Assembly: GCA_934047225.1 (NCBI GenBank)
Contig: OW203985.1
Coordinates: forward strand, 6,093,501-6,157,500
Length of the DNA: 64,000 nt
DNA from: Ypsolopha sequella
Taxonomy: Eukaryota; Arthropoda; Insecta; Lepidoptera; Ypsolophidae
Reading direction: 5' to 3'
How positions within the stretch are numbered: the stretch's first letter is position 1; each line of letters starts with the position of its first letter. The notes under the pieces were generated by a model that saw nothing but the letters and a program-made list of their open reading frames with translations, was not told the DNA's origin and did not search any database. Both the position numbers and the translations under genes were made by a program. Positions 54,392 to 64,000 of this stretch are shown piece after piece.

Positions 54392-54681
54392 TTAGGGCCT
54401 GTTTCACCACGTCCAGATAAGTGATATCCAGAAGATAAGTTTAAAAATGGAACACATTTTGTATGCGTTATTATGTCGCAAGACTAATCGAATGGGCGGA
54501 GGTAGGCATGTATTTATATATGTAACCTATTAGTATGTAGTATATAGGATGGGATTTGGTCGGCCGCCTGGATTCGTGCTGGGGGCTCGGTTGGTGATCA
54601 TTGAACCTTGTTCCTGGTCCCTGGCCGGGTCTCCGGTATAACTATCAGGCACTTATCTGGAAGTGGTGAAACAGGCCCTTA
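54392..54681. mobile_element. TTA-flanked MITE split by a non-LTR fragment
   Basis: TTA at 54392-54394 and 54679-54681. Terminal inverted repeats gggcctgtttcaccac + gtccagataagtg and, at the right, cacttatctgg + aagtggtgaaacaggccc. This matches the PIF/Harbinger pattern. The middle (54480-54643) is the retroelement fragment described separately. Confidence 0.88.
54480..54643 (+). repeat. Non-LTR fragment nested in a MITE
   Basis: gcaagactaatcgaatgggc, ggaggtaggcatgtattt, attcgtgctgggggctcggt, tgaaccttgttcctggtccc. Same family as 22566-22990 but lacking its 3' UTR and tail, so its entry into the MITE was not a simple tail-anchored insertion. Confidence 0.75.
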
Positions 54682-54691
54682 GAGCCATATT

Positions 54692-54867
54692 GGACAATAG
54701 TACCAAATTTGGCATGAACCGTAGGGTGTAATTATCATAGTTAGCTTAAACCTAAAAAAAAACGTTTTTTTTTAATAGTACAAAAATAGAACTGGCTATT
54801 TTTTATTTATAATTTTTTGGGCTCCCAGGCTAATAGTATAAGGTACCAAATTTGGTGCTATTGTCCG
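54692..54867. mobile_element. TIR MITE, ~176 bp
   Basis: ggacaatagtaccaaatttg against caaatttggtgctattgtcc (54845-54866). Confidence 0.7.
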
Positions 54868-54884
54868 CCCGGGTAACGGTAATA

Positions 54885-55130
54885 TCAATAAGCCACCACC
54901 GTACCACAAAATAACCACTTACAGAATGTTTACTCCGAATAACTAGCGAAAACAGGCGCACGCACACATAGACGCGTACGTACGACGATCTCGAAGACAC
55001 TCGGGTGAATGTCAATACGACATTCTGCCGAGATCATCATACGTACGCGTCTATGCATGTGTGCGTCTGTTTTCGCTCCGTCGTCGTCGAGTCGGCCTTC
55101 TGGTAGTATCTATTTTGTGACCGTACCATA
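54885..55130. mobile_element. Palindromic element, ~245 bp
   Basis: Outer ccaccgtaccacaaaataa / attttgtgaccgtaccat; inner agcgaaaacaggcgcacgca, tagacgcgtacgtacgacga, tctcg mirrored at 55030-55077. Unusually CpG-rich for this window. Confidence 0.75.
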
Positions 55131-55261
55131 GCAAAACCGGAACAGTAGTTTATCTTCAAGCAAAGGTACACCGCGCGGCTAACATGTGTGCGTGCTAGTA
55201 CGCACGAACTACAGTACGCACACAACAGCAATATCTTAAGGCGCTTGATCCTTGAAATACA

Positions 55262-55460
55262 GCCAGATGGGTACTTTCTAAAGCCTACTCCTCGTTTACG
55301 GCTGGACCAAATGGCTTGAAAAAAATATATATGAATCAATAACTCTTTAAAAATATTTGCAACAAATTTTGGTTTCGTACGATCAAAACTTCTATATTAA
55401 AAAAAATAACAACTGTATGATGTTTTTTTGGCTTAAATTCCCTACTCCTCCTAATCTGCT
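55262..55460 (+). repeat. Dispersed repeat E, copy 2
   Basis: See 13090-13310. Confidence 0.7.
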
Positions 55461-55888
55461 ATGACGTTTGGAAATATTTACACGCCAAAAAATTAAGAAT
55501 CTATTGAACTTTAAATGCAACATATCTCAAGTATATCCAGTAACTTTTCCTATTAAAAATATCGAAATATGTAAGATTTCAAGGTCAAAGGCTAAGAGGT
55601 GCTCTGCGCGGGCGCAGGCATCAGTCATGCAGTGGCGTTCAGACGGGGAGGCTGTGTCACTCGTTGCCACGTACCCTGGCGTCTGATGACATGTTTGCGA
55701 AAATATTTATAAGAATTTTTATTTGTGTGCGTTCAGATAGTATGTACTTTCGGCAATAGACTTAGTTATTTAGAGGATAAATTGTGCTGTGAAGTTCGCG
55801 CGTGGACGCTATAATATACTAGAAGTTTGACGAGTTAGCAAGGAACTTTTTTTACAAAAATTATAAATATATAATGTGATTGAGAAAA

Positions 55889-55956
55889 ATGCCACGAAAA
55901 TCTAAAACAATAAACAAGCGGCTACAAAAGCTTTGAAAATACATGCAGTAAAGTAA
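55889..55956 (+). CDS. Possible first exon of the KENN/KDND candidate gene
   Basis: ATG at 55889 starts a basic peptide (MPRKSKTINKRLQKL, then TGA). A second frame over the same bases (TSGYKSFENTCSK) is open into a strong donor, gtaagtaagt at 55953-55962. A donor at 55957 would leave phase 1, compatible with the acceptor at 56610-56611. The ATG frame and the donor frame disagree, so either this is not the start exon or an indel has broken it. Confidence 0.2.
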
Positions 55957-56033
55957 GTAAGTACCTAACATAATCTACCTACACAATTATTATCCATAGT
56001 AGAGTAGATATAAATAATTACTGGTTACAATTA

Positions 56034-56300
56034 TAGTAGCTCATGGGTAGAACGCAGGCCTCTCAATTTTGAGATCCAGGTTCAAGCCTCGGTTGGGCAT
56101 GCACCAAGGAGTTTTTCGGAATTTTCGTGCATAGTATTTACTAATACTTACTACTTGCTGAATGTTTTGTGCCCGAAGTCACCACCAACCACGTTGGGAC
56201 ATACTTATCGTCGGTGAAACGCGGGTGTACCGAATGCGGAGACACTCGAAACACCTCCAAAGCCCCCTCGGGGATTCCTATCGTGACAATATATAGGTAT
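56034..56300 (+). repeat. tRNA-headed SINE, second full-length type
   Basis: Head: box A-like tagctcatgggtagaacgc (56038) and box B ggttcaagcctcg (56090). Body: gggcatgcaccaaggagttt, ttcggaattttcgtgcatag, cttgctgaatgttttgtgcc, cgtcggtgaaacgcgggtgt, ccctcggggattcctatcg, gtgacaatata. Inverted partial copies at 35160-36090 and 40498-42140. Confidence 0.78.
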
Positions 56301-56611
56301 AATTATTATTATAAACAGCTAAAGCAACAATTCTCGCAAAAAACGTTGCTCAAAATTTTGTTTTTACTTCTATCCAGCTAAATAAACTACCCAAGTATCA
56401 AGGCTCGGACTATGTATATGGTTTAGCTCCGCTTCCGACCTGTTTTTTTGGACCGGAGCACTATTTGAAATACTTGTTTTAGTTCATTTCAGAAAAATAT
56501 GTCCCAGGCAGGCACATCAAAGCCGTGGTATTTATACCTGTAATATTATGTAGAGATAGTTGAATAACTAGAATTGTAGGTATAATACATATAGTTGATA
56601 TATTATTTCAG

Positions 56612-56691
56612 GGGCATCTAAAAAGAGACCACCAGAAACAGAAGGCAAAGAAAATAATCCGACAAAATCTGCAAAAAAGACCAAGACCTGA
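56612..56691 (+). CDS. Candidate terminal exon A (lysine-rich)
   Basis: After acceptor tgatatattatttcag, the frame reads ASKKRPPETEGKENNPTKSA then KKTKT and TGA (56689-56691), entering in phase 1. The EGKENNPTKSA segment matches EGKDNDPTMSA and NGKDNDPIASE in the two downstream exon-like blocks at both DNA and protein level. The peptide is short, highly basic and without a known domain. It could be the tail of a small chromatin-type protein, which is a guess from composition only. Confidence 0.4.
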
Positions 56692-56734
56692 CAATATATT
56701 AATTCAAAATAATCTGTGCATGTAACCTGTAATG

Positions 56735-57105
56735 TCATTCCATCCATCCATCAGCCTCGTTCGTCCACTGCTGGACATAAGCCGTTTCAGGACTTTGTCA
56801 TTCCCGGTGGTCATCCTGGAAGAATTGTCCATACTCACACACGCTGGGCAGGCGGGTTGATAAGCGCGGTGCCGGAACCCTCGCACCCGTGACGCCGCTG
56901 CCCGTTACCAGTCTGTTCCATATAAGGCCCGGCTATAAGGGATGGATATACCGCCATCCATCGGTCCTAGGCATGGTGGGTCTCCTGGTTTTTTGCCTGT
57001 GAGCTGTCCTCTTACTCTCCTCAGAATTACTTCGAGGGGGTCTCCAAATAAGATGGTGGTACCTCCACAGTCGAGCCCGGCATCAGCTCTACCACCTATC
57101 AAATA
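56735..57105 (-). repeat. Non-LTR 3' end L, copy 3
   Basis: Inverse of 42600-42975; the (ATCC)n/(CAT)n side at 56738 is the tail. It lies between candidate exons A and B. Confidence 0.75.
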
Positions 57106-57139
57106 TCATTGTCATTGAAATTTTGTAAATATTTAGGGT

Positions 57140-57420
57140 GCCAACAAACGAACATCACTTTCAAAACGGTAGCCGTAGACAACGGTAGGTAACTGCACAT
57201 GTCGAACCATGTTGGCGATAGCCATCGACTACCATCGAACAATGGAAGTGAGCGTCAGCTATTGGTTGCATTCGACACGCTGACGCTGCCAAACAGCGCC
57301 GACTGTACTCGATTGATGGTATTGTCAGCGTTGTATGGTCGACTGCAACCGACGGCTGACGCTAACGTCATTCGGTGGCAATTTATGGTATAGAATAGTA
57401 GACTGTCAGAATACAGTCGG
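57140..57420 (+). repeat. GACGCT-rich repeat, partner of 59140-59220
   Basis: cgactgcaaccgacggctga, cgctaacgtcatt (57343) recurs at 59146-59180 with small changes. Many short cgct/agcg motifs. The ORF at 57199-57393 spans it. Unassigned. Confidence 0.45.
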
Positions 57421-57438
57421 GAACACTATCTCATCGAG

Positions 57439-57880
57439 TAACAATATGTGACCAACTCGTAGTGATGTAGAAAAAAAACTACATCAAAATAAACCGGGTT
57501 GGCTAGGCGCAACCTAGAGCGTTTTATACAGTCAGCAAAAACAACGCAAATTTTCTGGCAAAAAATTACGTCAATAAGTAGCAAGTACTATGTTCGGTAT
57601 AGCGTATCACAAGGTGCTTAAAAATAAGGTTTGCATGTCCTATGTTGGTACTAATATCAGCCTGATTTTATCGAATATCTTTTTATATGAAAAAAAGCTT
57701 TCTTTTGCACCTTTTATACGCTCTGTCGATGATATATACTTGATGATGTGATTTTTTTAATCAATAAAATTGTGCTGGTTTTGCTGACTTTACAAAATTT
57801 TTCAGGTTGCGTCGAGCCAACCCTGTTTATTTTGATGTAGTTTTTTTTCTACACCACTACGAATTGGTCACATCTTGTTA
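57439..57880. mobile_element. Long-TIR MITE, 442 bp
   Basis: taacaatatgtgaccaactc, gtagtgatgtagaaaaaaaa, ctacatcaaaataaaccggg, ttggctaggcgcaacct at the left is inverted at 57790-57880 (arms ~95 bp). Confidence 0.85.
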
Positions 57881-57981
57881 TTTAATGACATAGGGTTACC
57901 AACTGTCACCCGACAGCCTAGTAAGTTAAAAATTATATTCCGTATTAAAACATATTCAGCGTTATTTGTTATGTTTCTTAG

Positions 57982-58098
57982 AGAAAAGCATCGTCTGGAT
58001 CACCACAATCTCTAAGCTCATTCATTGCTTCAGAAATGGAAGGCAAAGACAATGATCCAACAATGTCTGCACAAAAGACTATCGAAGAGTCGATTCCG
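57982..58098 (+). CDS. Candidate internal exon B, 117 nt, phase 0-0
   Basis: Bounded by acceptor tgttatgtttcttag and donor gtagtt. The 39-codon frame is open: RKASSGSPQSLSSFIASEME, GKDNDPTMSAQKTIEESIP. The exon and 63 bp of upstream intron align without gaps to exon C and its upstream flank (57919-58098 against 58246-58425, both 180 bp). Read through, the frame closes at 58138. Ser/Pro-rich then acidic; no known domain. Confidence 0.45.
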
Positions 58099-58308
58099 GT
58101 AGTTTTGAGAATTTACCAATCTTTTTTTATAACGTGGTAATATCCTTGAATTTAGGTAAATATTTAGGAATTAATATTATGTTTTATATTTGTTTGTGAA
58201 ACTTGAGTATTTTTCTTTAATGGGTTTGCATTATTTTATAATTTATAGTAGGTTAAAAATTATACTATGTACTTAGGTAAATTCAAACTTATTTATTATG
58301 TTTTTCAG

Positions 58309-58439
58309 AGAAAAATATCTTTTGGACCACCACCATCTCCAGGCTCATTCATTGCATTAGAAATGAACGGCAAAGACAATGATCCGATAGCCTCTGAACA
58401 AAAGACGATTAAAGACTCGATTCTGGTAGATTCGTTTTA
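58309..58439 (+). CDS. Candidate exon C, duplicate of B, with read-through stop
   Basis: Acceptor ttattatgtttttcag, then 39 codons: RKISFGPPPSPGSFIALEMN, GKDNDPIASEQKTIKDSIL. A donor-like gtagat follows at 58426. If not spliced, the frame ends VDSF-TAA at 58437-58439. About two thirds of residues match exon B, and both keep length and frame, which suggests that the duplication was under coding constraint at some time. Confidence 0.45.
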
Positions 58440-58690
58440 ATTTACAGCAAATGTATTACAAAATATAAAACAAGAAAATGAAAACCACAGTACAGAACAA
58501 TAAAATGAAAAACAAAGTGCACAACAAAAAAAGTAACAAAAGGAAAAAAGAAAATTACAAAAACGAAAACACAGAAAATATATAACAATATAATAGAACA
58601 AGAAAATGAAGACCGCAGTACAGAACAATTAAATAAACAAAGTACAGAACAAGAAAATGAAGAACAAAGAGCACAACAAAAAATTTAACT
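58440..58690 (+). pseudogene. Degenerate Q/E/N-rich repeat-coding segment
   Basis: acaagaaaatgaa-type units (58472, 58600, 58648) with agtacagaacaa between. The last part reads IEQENEDRSTEQLNKQSTEQ then ENEEQRAQQKI and TAA (58588-58688). Upstream units in the same style contain stops. It follows directly on exon C and may be the decayed 3' coding end of the same gene. Confidence 0.35.
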
Positions 58691-59228
58691 TATCTCAAGT
58701 GAAGAACAAATAAAAAGCAGAAGACTCATGATCAAGAAAATATATACATATATTTACCAAATTGAGGATTTACCTGCAGATTAGAGCTTACAAGTGTTAG
58801 CGAGGTGAAACTGTGGTACAGATTACGTAACATAATTAAAATTTACAGATTAAAAAATATATGTTTTGTTTATTTTACGTGCGAATACAATCTTCATAAA
58901 AATAAAATCTAAAAGTTGCATCAACATCATTGAAACCGTTTTTGAGTACCCAAATATATTACATACTATCGGTTTTATTATGAGACCCACAAATAACCGA
59001 TACATACCACTCAAGTCTCTAAAAGCACTGAAATTAACGAAAATTGTAACAAAATTATATTTTATCAATATATATATTTTTTCGTCATTATCGTTTAAAA
59101 ATCATTCAAATATAAAAACAGAAACTTTTTAAGAAAAATTGTTTGACTGCAACCGACGACGGCTGACGCTACCATCATTAGACGGTTACCTCCGACAAGG
59201 TTCGACGTCTAAAGTTACCTCAATCTTC

Positions 59229-59393
59229 TTGGCCTACCATGGGTTTGGCACTCGATACACGTTAGCGACAGCGTAAAACATTTGTATGAGTTTAGCGGTT
59301 CTAGCGGTATACGAGAGGAACCAGAATTTCCAATACATTATATTTTACGCAGTCGCTAACGTATATCGAGTGCCAAACTCATGGTGGGCCTAC
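59229..59393. mobile_element. TIR MITE, ~165 bp
   Basis: ttggcctaccatgggtttgg, cactcgatacacgttagcga, cagcgtaaaa is mirrored at 59343-59393. Confidence 0.85.
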
Positions 59394-59954
59394 TGTTGAC
59401 GGTTACCAACTGCAAAGTGACGCTCGTCTGTTACCGCTCAAGCCCAAGATTTATAAAGGTCTGACCCCAATATCAACTTGGTCACTTTCGGGTATCCTCA
59501 CATAACCGATTTTGTTGTATATGTTTTATATATTTTCGCGATTTCAGTACTACCACCACTAGTTCGCGATTACTATAATCACTAGTTTGTTTTCAAAACT
59601 ACCAAAATATCACCGTGTAGTAGTAGGTACAGAATGGTCACATCTCTCTGTTACATCACCACAGCCTATTGAGCTTCAAAAGTTATAGTTATAGGTTTAC
59701 GCATAAAACAATGCTACATAAATTTATTTATAGCACACCGTGCGTAAAATGACCACTTTACGCAGCGTGCGTAAAGTCGGCATTTTCCGCACTTGTGCTA
59801 TAAAAAATTATACGAAACTCGTGCGAGAAACTTTTTCTCGACTCGTGTGATTGCGGCACGAGCCTCGTCAGAAAACGTTTCATCGCTCTCGTATCGTAAT
59901 GTACTATTCTACCTCGCTACGAGGTGTGAATCATTGCGACGCTAGCGATCTTTG

Positions 59955-60112
59955 TAGAGGGGCGCGGGGCGTCTGCGCAGAGGCATGCGGGGAGCAGCGC
60001 CTGTAACTCCCCGGAGGTGAGGCCGATTGCTCAAGGCCGTTGGCGTGGGTAATCACCTTAATATACAAGGTAGGCGCTAGGCGGGGAGCCGCCACGCCGC
60101 GCGCCGCGCGTC
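59955..60112. other. GC-rich island
   Basis: gaggggcgcggggcgtctgc, ggggagcagcgcctgtaact, ggtaggcgctaggcggggag, ccgccacgccgcgcgccgcg in otherwise AT-rich DNA; many CpGs. The left neighbour (59740-59900) has short inverted cgtgcg/cgcacg motifs. Could be a repeat body or a former promoter; no gene is attached. Confidence 0.4.
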
Positions 60113-60397
60113 ATCGACCAATTCAAATATGTCGACAGCACGTAGTCATAACGCTATCGAACATATTGTACTGTCTTCGGATGCCTCAATAATATTTCCT
60201 CAAATCCAGAATTATCGTTCTTCTCAATACCTACGAAACTAAAAGAAGGGACAACCCTGCAACAGTAGGTATTTAAGTCTCGTACGGGGCGTGAGTTAAA
60301 CTACTGTTCTGGTTTTACTATGACCGTACTGTTGATTCGCCCGCAATGCAACACAAACTATAATGTCTAATTACTTATACTAAATGTAGCGTTGTAA

Positions 60398-60676
60398 TTA
60401 GGGTTGCCAACTCTCGGAGGAACCAACCCGGGAGATTTGAACAAATTGGTGGGCAATTGAATGAAAGTCGGTAATATTTGTTATTTTAAATTTGCTTTGT
60501 TTTGTAGAAGCATCATTCATATATGATATGAAAAATCAAATGATTTATCTACTTCGTTAATGACAATTATTTTATTTTAGAAAATTCGGAAAATTTATTG
60601 TATCCCGGGAGCTCGGGAGGTTGAACAATATTCCCGGAGTCTCCCGGGCATTCCGGGAGGGTTGGGAGCTCTAATT
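60398..60676. mobile_element. MITE with AGGGTTGCCA-type ends
   Basis: ttagggttgccaactctcgg, aaccaacccgggagattt at the left; ggagtctcccgggcattccg, ggagggttgggagctctaa at the right. The ends are inverted but imperfect, with internal cccgggag palindromes. Confidence 0.65.
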
Positions 60677-60828
60677 GTAACGGATGTATAAGTTCTGCGT
60701 TCTGTTCCAAGGATAATTTTGACATTAGAAGATTATCAGCATTTATTACGCAAATAAACTAATTTTGTTCTTGATAGACGTTGCTGTCGCGTATTGAATT
60801 CTGTTCATTACAATATAAGGTGACATTA

Positions 60829-61018
60829 TTTATGCGGCCAAATTCGTACTAAAGACTCGGTAAGTTAAATAGTCGGTATCAAGGTTCGAATAAAAGAAAA
60901 ACCAACAGCCAATAATAAGGAAAGACAAAATTGTATTTTTCAAATTTCGCAAAAAATTTGATTGATCGTTACTCTACTGATTACTTACCAAGCCTCCAGC
61001 ATGAGTTTGGCTGCATAA
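60829..61018. mobile_element. TIR MITE, ~190 bp
   Basis: tttatgcggccaaattcgta, aagactcggtaagtta against ttaccaagcctccagcatga, gtttggctgcataaa. The aagactcggtaagt end is shared with 31012-31210. Confidence 0.72.
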
Positions 61019-61124
61019 ACATAAATTAATGTCACTTTGTTTAGATCAGAAAAAATAAGTAAATGAGATTCAAAAGATTTCTGTAATGAAAAACGGTTTT
61101 TTGATCGAAAAATCGTTGTTGGTG

Positions 61125-61685
61125 TAAAAATAATCAGCCTTGTAATTGTCATGTGAACGAGGTCCTCTCTCTTGCAACTTCACATGGGTCTGACATTTTG
61201 ATTATTTTTATTTATTTTACATCTGTGTTCTAGATTTTTTTAACACTTTATTTTTTCTATTATTTTCACGTAGTTTTCTATAATCGAGAATTGTTTAAAT
61301 TTTTTATTGTCCACTGGTTTCGGTGATACAGGGAAAGGAATTCTTTGAAAAACCACAAAATATTGTATATTCCCCCTTATCTCTAAAACCGGTGAATAGA
61401 AAAATCTGAGAAAATTACAGCATCACAATAACTACGAAAAAAATCGAACACAAATGATTTTGTATCAAAAAAAGATAACTTAAAGAAAAAAACAAAAATA
61501 GTATTGTTGTATATATTTATGTAAATTAAATTGGTAGCCAATTATTGGTAATAAAGAGCTGATTGTACGTGTAAACGGTCTATCATTTCAAATGTGGTAT
61601 ATAACCACATATAAAATAATCAGCCTTGTATTATCAGGTGAATGAGGTCCCTCCTCTTGCAACTTTACATATTTCTGGCATAGCT
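61125..61685 (+). repeat. ~65-bp direct repeats 483 bp apart
   Basis: aaataatcagccttgta, aggtcc, cctcttgcaact…acat at 61128-61195 recurs at 61612-61680. The space between is AT-rich and non-coding. It may be two tandem copies of one element or the ends of a terminal-direct-repeat element. Confidence 0.65.
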
Positions 61686-61689
61686 TAAG

Positions 61690-62250
61690 CAACTATACCT
61701 ATATACTGATCTGGCAATATTACCTTATATTTACTCATATAAAAGCTATTGGCTAAACTAAAATTGGCTATTTACTTGACCCAGTGGCGTGCACAGAACT
61801 TTTTGCTGGAAAAGCAAACAATTGGTCAAGAACAACAAAAAAAACCTCCCCCCAAGTAAACACAACCGGATAGCCAGACGTTGACCATTGTAACTGAAAT
61901 TAGTTTTACATAATGGAGAAGCACAATATTTTCATAATAAAATGAGATAATTTTTTATTCGTCCCCTCCTAGACTATTACTGTTTCCCACGGTCATTATA
62001 TAGCTTTTGATTGAAATGGAACTAATTTGTTTAATCATAATCAGCCTGACAATCCGGCCCTGTAGCCACCTAATGATTTATCACAATTTCCAATCAAGTG
62101 CACAGATATCTGCTGTGTTCATCCTTACACTGCTTTTGCCCCACAACGACTCCATCCGCATTGGTTCTAGCGTACACTGTACCGATGGAAACAATCAAAT
62201 TTAATCGATAAGACAGTAAATGCCCTGTAACATTGTCTAGAGGTCATTTT
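61690..62250. other. Mostly unassigned
   Basis: 61785 (cccagtggcgtgcacagaac) looks like a hAT-type end without a visible partner. 61865-61935 is repeat S. No gene. Confidence 0.4.
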
Positions 62251-62254
62251 AAAA

Positions 62255-62620
62255 CGAAATAATTTGGGCAAATGCGCATCGGACTCCCACACAAAGGGTT
62301 TCGAAACACCACAACAATACGGGTATTGAACCCTGAAACTTATCAAGGCGACAAAAAAAAGCCGTTTAAATGATAACGCCGGACAAACAATTCGGTTCCC
62401 TCTGAGAATATAACCCAATATTATTTGTTGTTTTACTTTAATCTGACCAAACTTGAAACTTGCATGTATTACAGTTGTAATAAGATACATCTGAAACAAA
62501 TAACATTGAAAAAATTATATTTTTCGAGGTTTTTTGTATGAGGACTACCCTAAGGTTTCAATATTAGATGAATCAAATCGAAAAGTTGAGTCAAATAATG
62601 TATGGAATTTCTGGGTGTTT
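62255..62620 (+). repeat. 'ccggccaagtgcgag' element, partial copy
   Basis: caaatgcgcatcggactccc, cacaaagggtttcg, aatacgggtattgaaccctg, tttttgtatgaggactaccc; parallels 53635-54200. The minus ORF at 62167-62499 is within this repeat. Confidence 0.6.
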
Positions 62621-62717
62621 TGGGGGGCCATAGATAGTTTCTACATACGAGTAAATATAAAAGCTTGCTGAAGTCAGCGCAGTAACACTTTTAACGTTGC
62701 CAATTCTGTAAAATTGT

Positions 62718-63141
62718 TTAAGAGGCTATGTGAATTTTATTTTTGTCACTGTCACTCCAAGCGAAAACACGCTCAGTGCGAGAGGAGCGGATTCAGGGCG
62801 AAAGCGAAAACTGTTAGTTTTATAATTTTTATAAAAAAACTAAAATAGCTAGCAAAATTTCAAATATGAAATCTCTAGATATTGTTTAAACACACCTAAT
62901 AAAATATGTTTGAGTTCTGCATATGGTTCCTATTCGTCAAACGAGGAGAAAAAGTGTGTTTGAAGACCTCATTTCAACAATTATTTCTATCGAGGAAAAT
63001 GTATCCAAACATGTTTTCCAATTTCAAAACCCTAGATTATATAGTCAAAATGCATATACCAGAAACTGATTATAATTTTCCGTGTATTTCATGAAATACA
63101 CAGAAAAGAAACACCCGTATTTTTTTCGCATATCGCCTTAA
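62718..63141 (+). mobile_element. TTAA-flanked MITE, 424 bp, copy 3
   Basis: See 5796-6219. Ends gaggctatgtgaa and, inverted, ggcgatatgcgaa, with TTAA on both sides (62718-62721; 63138-63141). Confidence 0.88.
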
Positions 63142-63329
63142 CCGTGTACATGGGCTATGGAATGTTCCTTTAAGGGGCTCCACAATGCTAAACATCAGTT
63201 TTGTATTGGATTCAGTTCAGTCAATGTAGATCGTAAAAATTTGAAAAAAATATGACGTGTTTTTTGACTCAAGACAATTATTAATTACACTTTAATTACA
63301 ATCATGCTGTTCCAAAATTGAGGCTGGCG

Positions 63330-63490
63330 CACTGACATGAAATAAGTATTGCATTTTAGTGGGCTGACGGTATGGAAACTTTTTTGAATAGAAAGGTTCG
63401 AATTTTAATAACTTTTTCCACGCTAGTACACTTTTGCACACAGTTTTCGAATGATAAACAGAACCTTTCCGAGCTTGGTGAGGTGAAAAT
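63330..63490 (+). repeat. Dispersed repeat J, copy 2
   Basis: See 19545-19695. Confidence 0.7.
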
Positions 63491-63494
63491 AACA

Positions 63495-64000
63495 TTTCAC
63501 ATAGAAACGGAACTCCTCTAAGGATACTGACGAAAGTACCAGGGCGGCTATTCTAGCAATATTTTTCAGACGCTTTAATTTTCATGTTTGTTTATCATGT
63601 GAATGGTGTGTGATGATGATTCTATTAACTGTTACTCTATGAAAGACATGTAAAACACGTTATGAACCCAGGAAACAGGTTTTTATTTTAAAATCTTTAC
63701 ATGATTCTGAACAAAAAGTTTCTAAAAGTCACCCGCCTTCGACCTTCACAAATTCACGGTCAGAATTGCCGTCCGAGCTGTATTTTTGAATCATTCGAAT
63801 TTCAATTCGCATATGAATCCGCATAATTCGCATGCGAAAACTTGAAATCAGTATTTTTGAAAATTCTCTCCGTGAATTCTGCAACGAGTGGTCTGACCCA
63901 CTCGTTTTCCGATTTCTACTAGTAAAAACTATGCAAGAATGACAATAAAACAATGTCGATGTCGATGCATCGATGAGACTGACATGACATTATAACTTTT
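63495..64000. other. Unassigned end of window
   Basis: Short palindromic texture (attcgcatatgaatccgcat, cgatgtcgatgcatcgatga) but no gene or repeat family. Confidence 0.4.

Overview
This 64 kb window looks like repeat-saturated, AT-rich nuclear DNA from a moth or butterfly. The evidence is indirect but consistent. Several copies of the 'ccggccaagtgcgagt…gtacggaaccc' element are present. Helitrons end in a cgcgggcgaagccgcggg hairpin plus CTAG/CTGG. There are caaccgacttc…gaagtcggttaaaa elements, tRNA-headed SINEs, and non-LTR 3' ends with short tandem tails, all of which I associate with Lepidoptera. I see no intact conserved host gene, no rRNA and no functional tRNA. Most of the apparent ORFs are repeat artefacts.

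Layout. 0-1.3 kb: an unidentified minus-strand ORF remnant (2-322) abutting a 36 x 26 bp minisatellite. 1.3-10 kb: repeat fragments, a non-LTR 3' end, and TIR/palindromic MITEs, including the first of three 424-bp TTAA-flanked copies. 10-27 kb: a 360-bp palindrome, paired repeat families, a complete short Helitron (17110-17484), a non-LTR zinc-finger remnant, a tRNA-like pseudogene and a TTA-flanked MITE (24495-24721). 27-33.4 kb: an unusual block bounded by clusters of a GAGGCG motif. It contains a ~0.98 kb palindrome with a Helitron 3' end at each outer arm, a Helitron PIF1-like helicase remnant, a ~1 kb minus-strand Helitron and two RTE-like tails. 33.4-43 kb: SINE pieces, a 362-bp near-perfect palindrome attached to ~4 x 130 bp tandem repeats, and a SINE that contains a 46-unit, 30-bp minisatellite apparently grown from its own sequence. 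43-51 kb: a 5'-truncated RT-bearing insertion with an 8-bp target duplication, tRNA-headed SINEs and a second decayed RT remnant. 51-56 kb: nested DNA transposons, including a hAT-type element with TSD TCCTATGT and a TTA-flanked MITE that has swallowed a non-LTR fragment. 56-58.7 kb: the best host-gene candidate, three related short exons with splice-like borders; two of them are 117 nt, phase 0-0, inside a 180-bp duplicated block. 58.7-64 kb: more MITEs, a GC-rich island and repeat copies.

Nothing here forms an operon or pathway. What can be read is the history of insertions, nested and inverted mobile elements, two expanded minisatellites, and a possible small lysine-rich gene or pseudogene broken up by transposons. 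Repeat relationships are from visual comparison within the window; family names are from general knowledge and were not searched.
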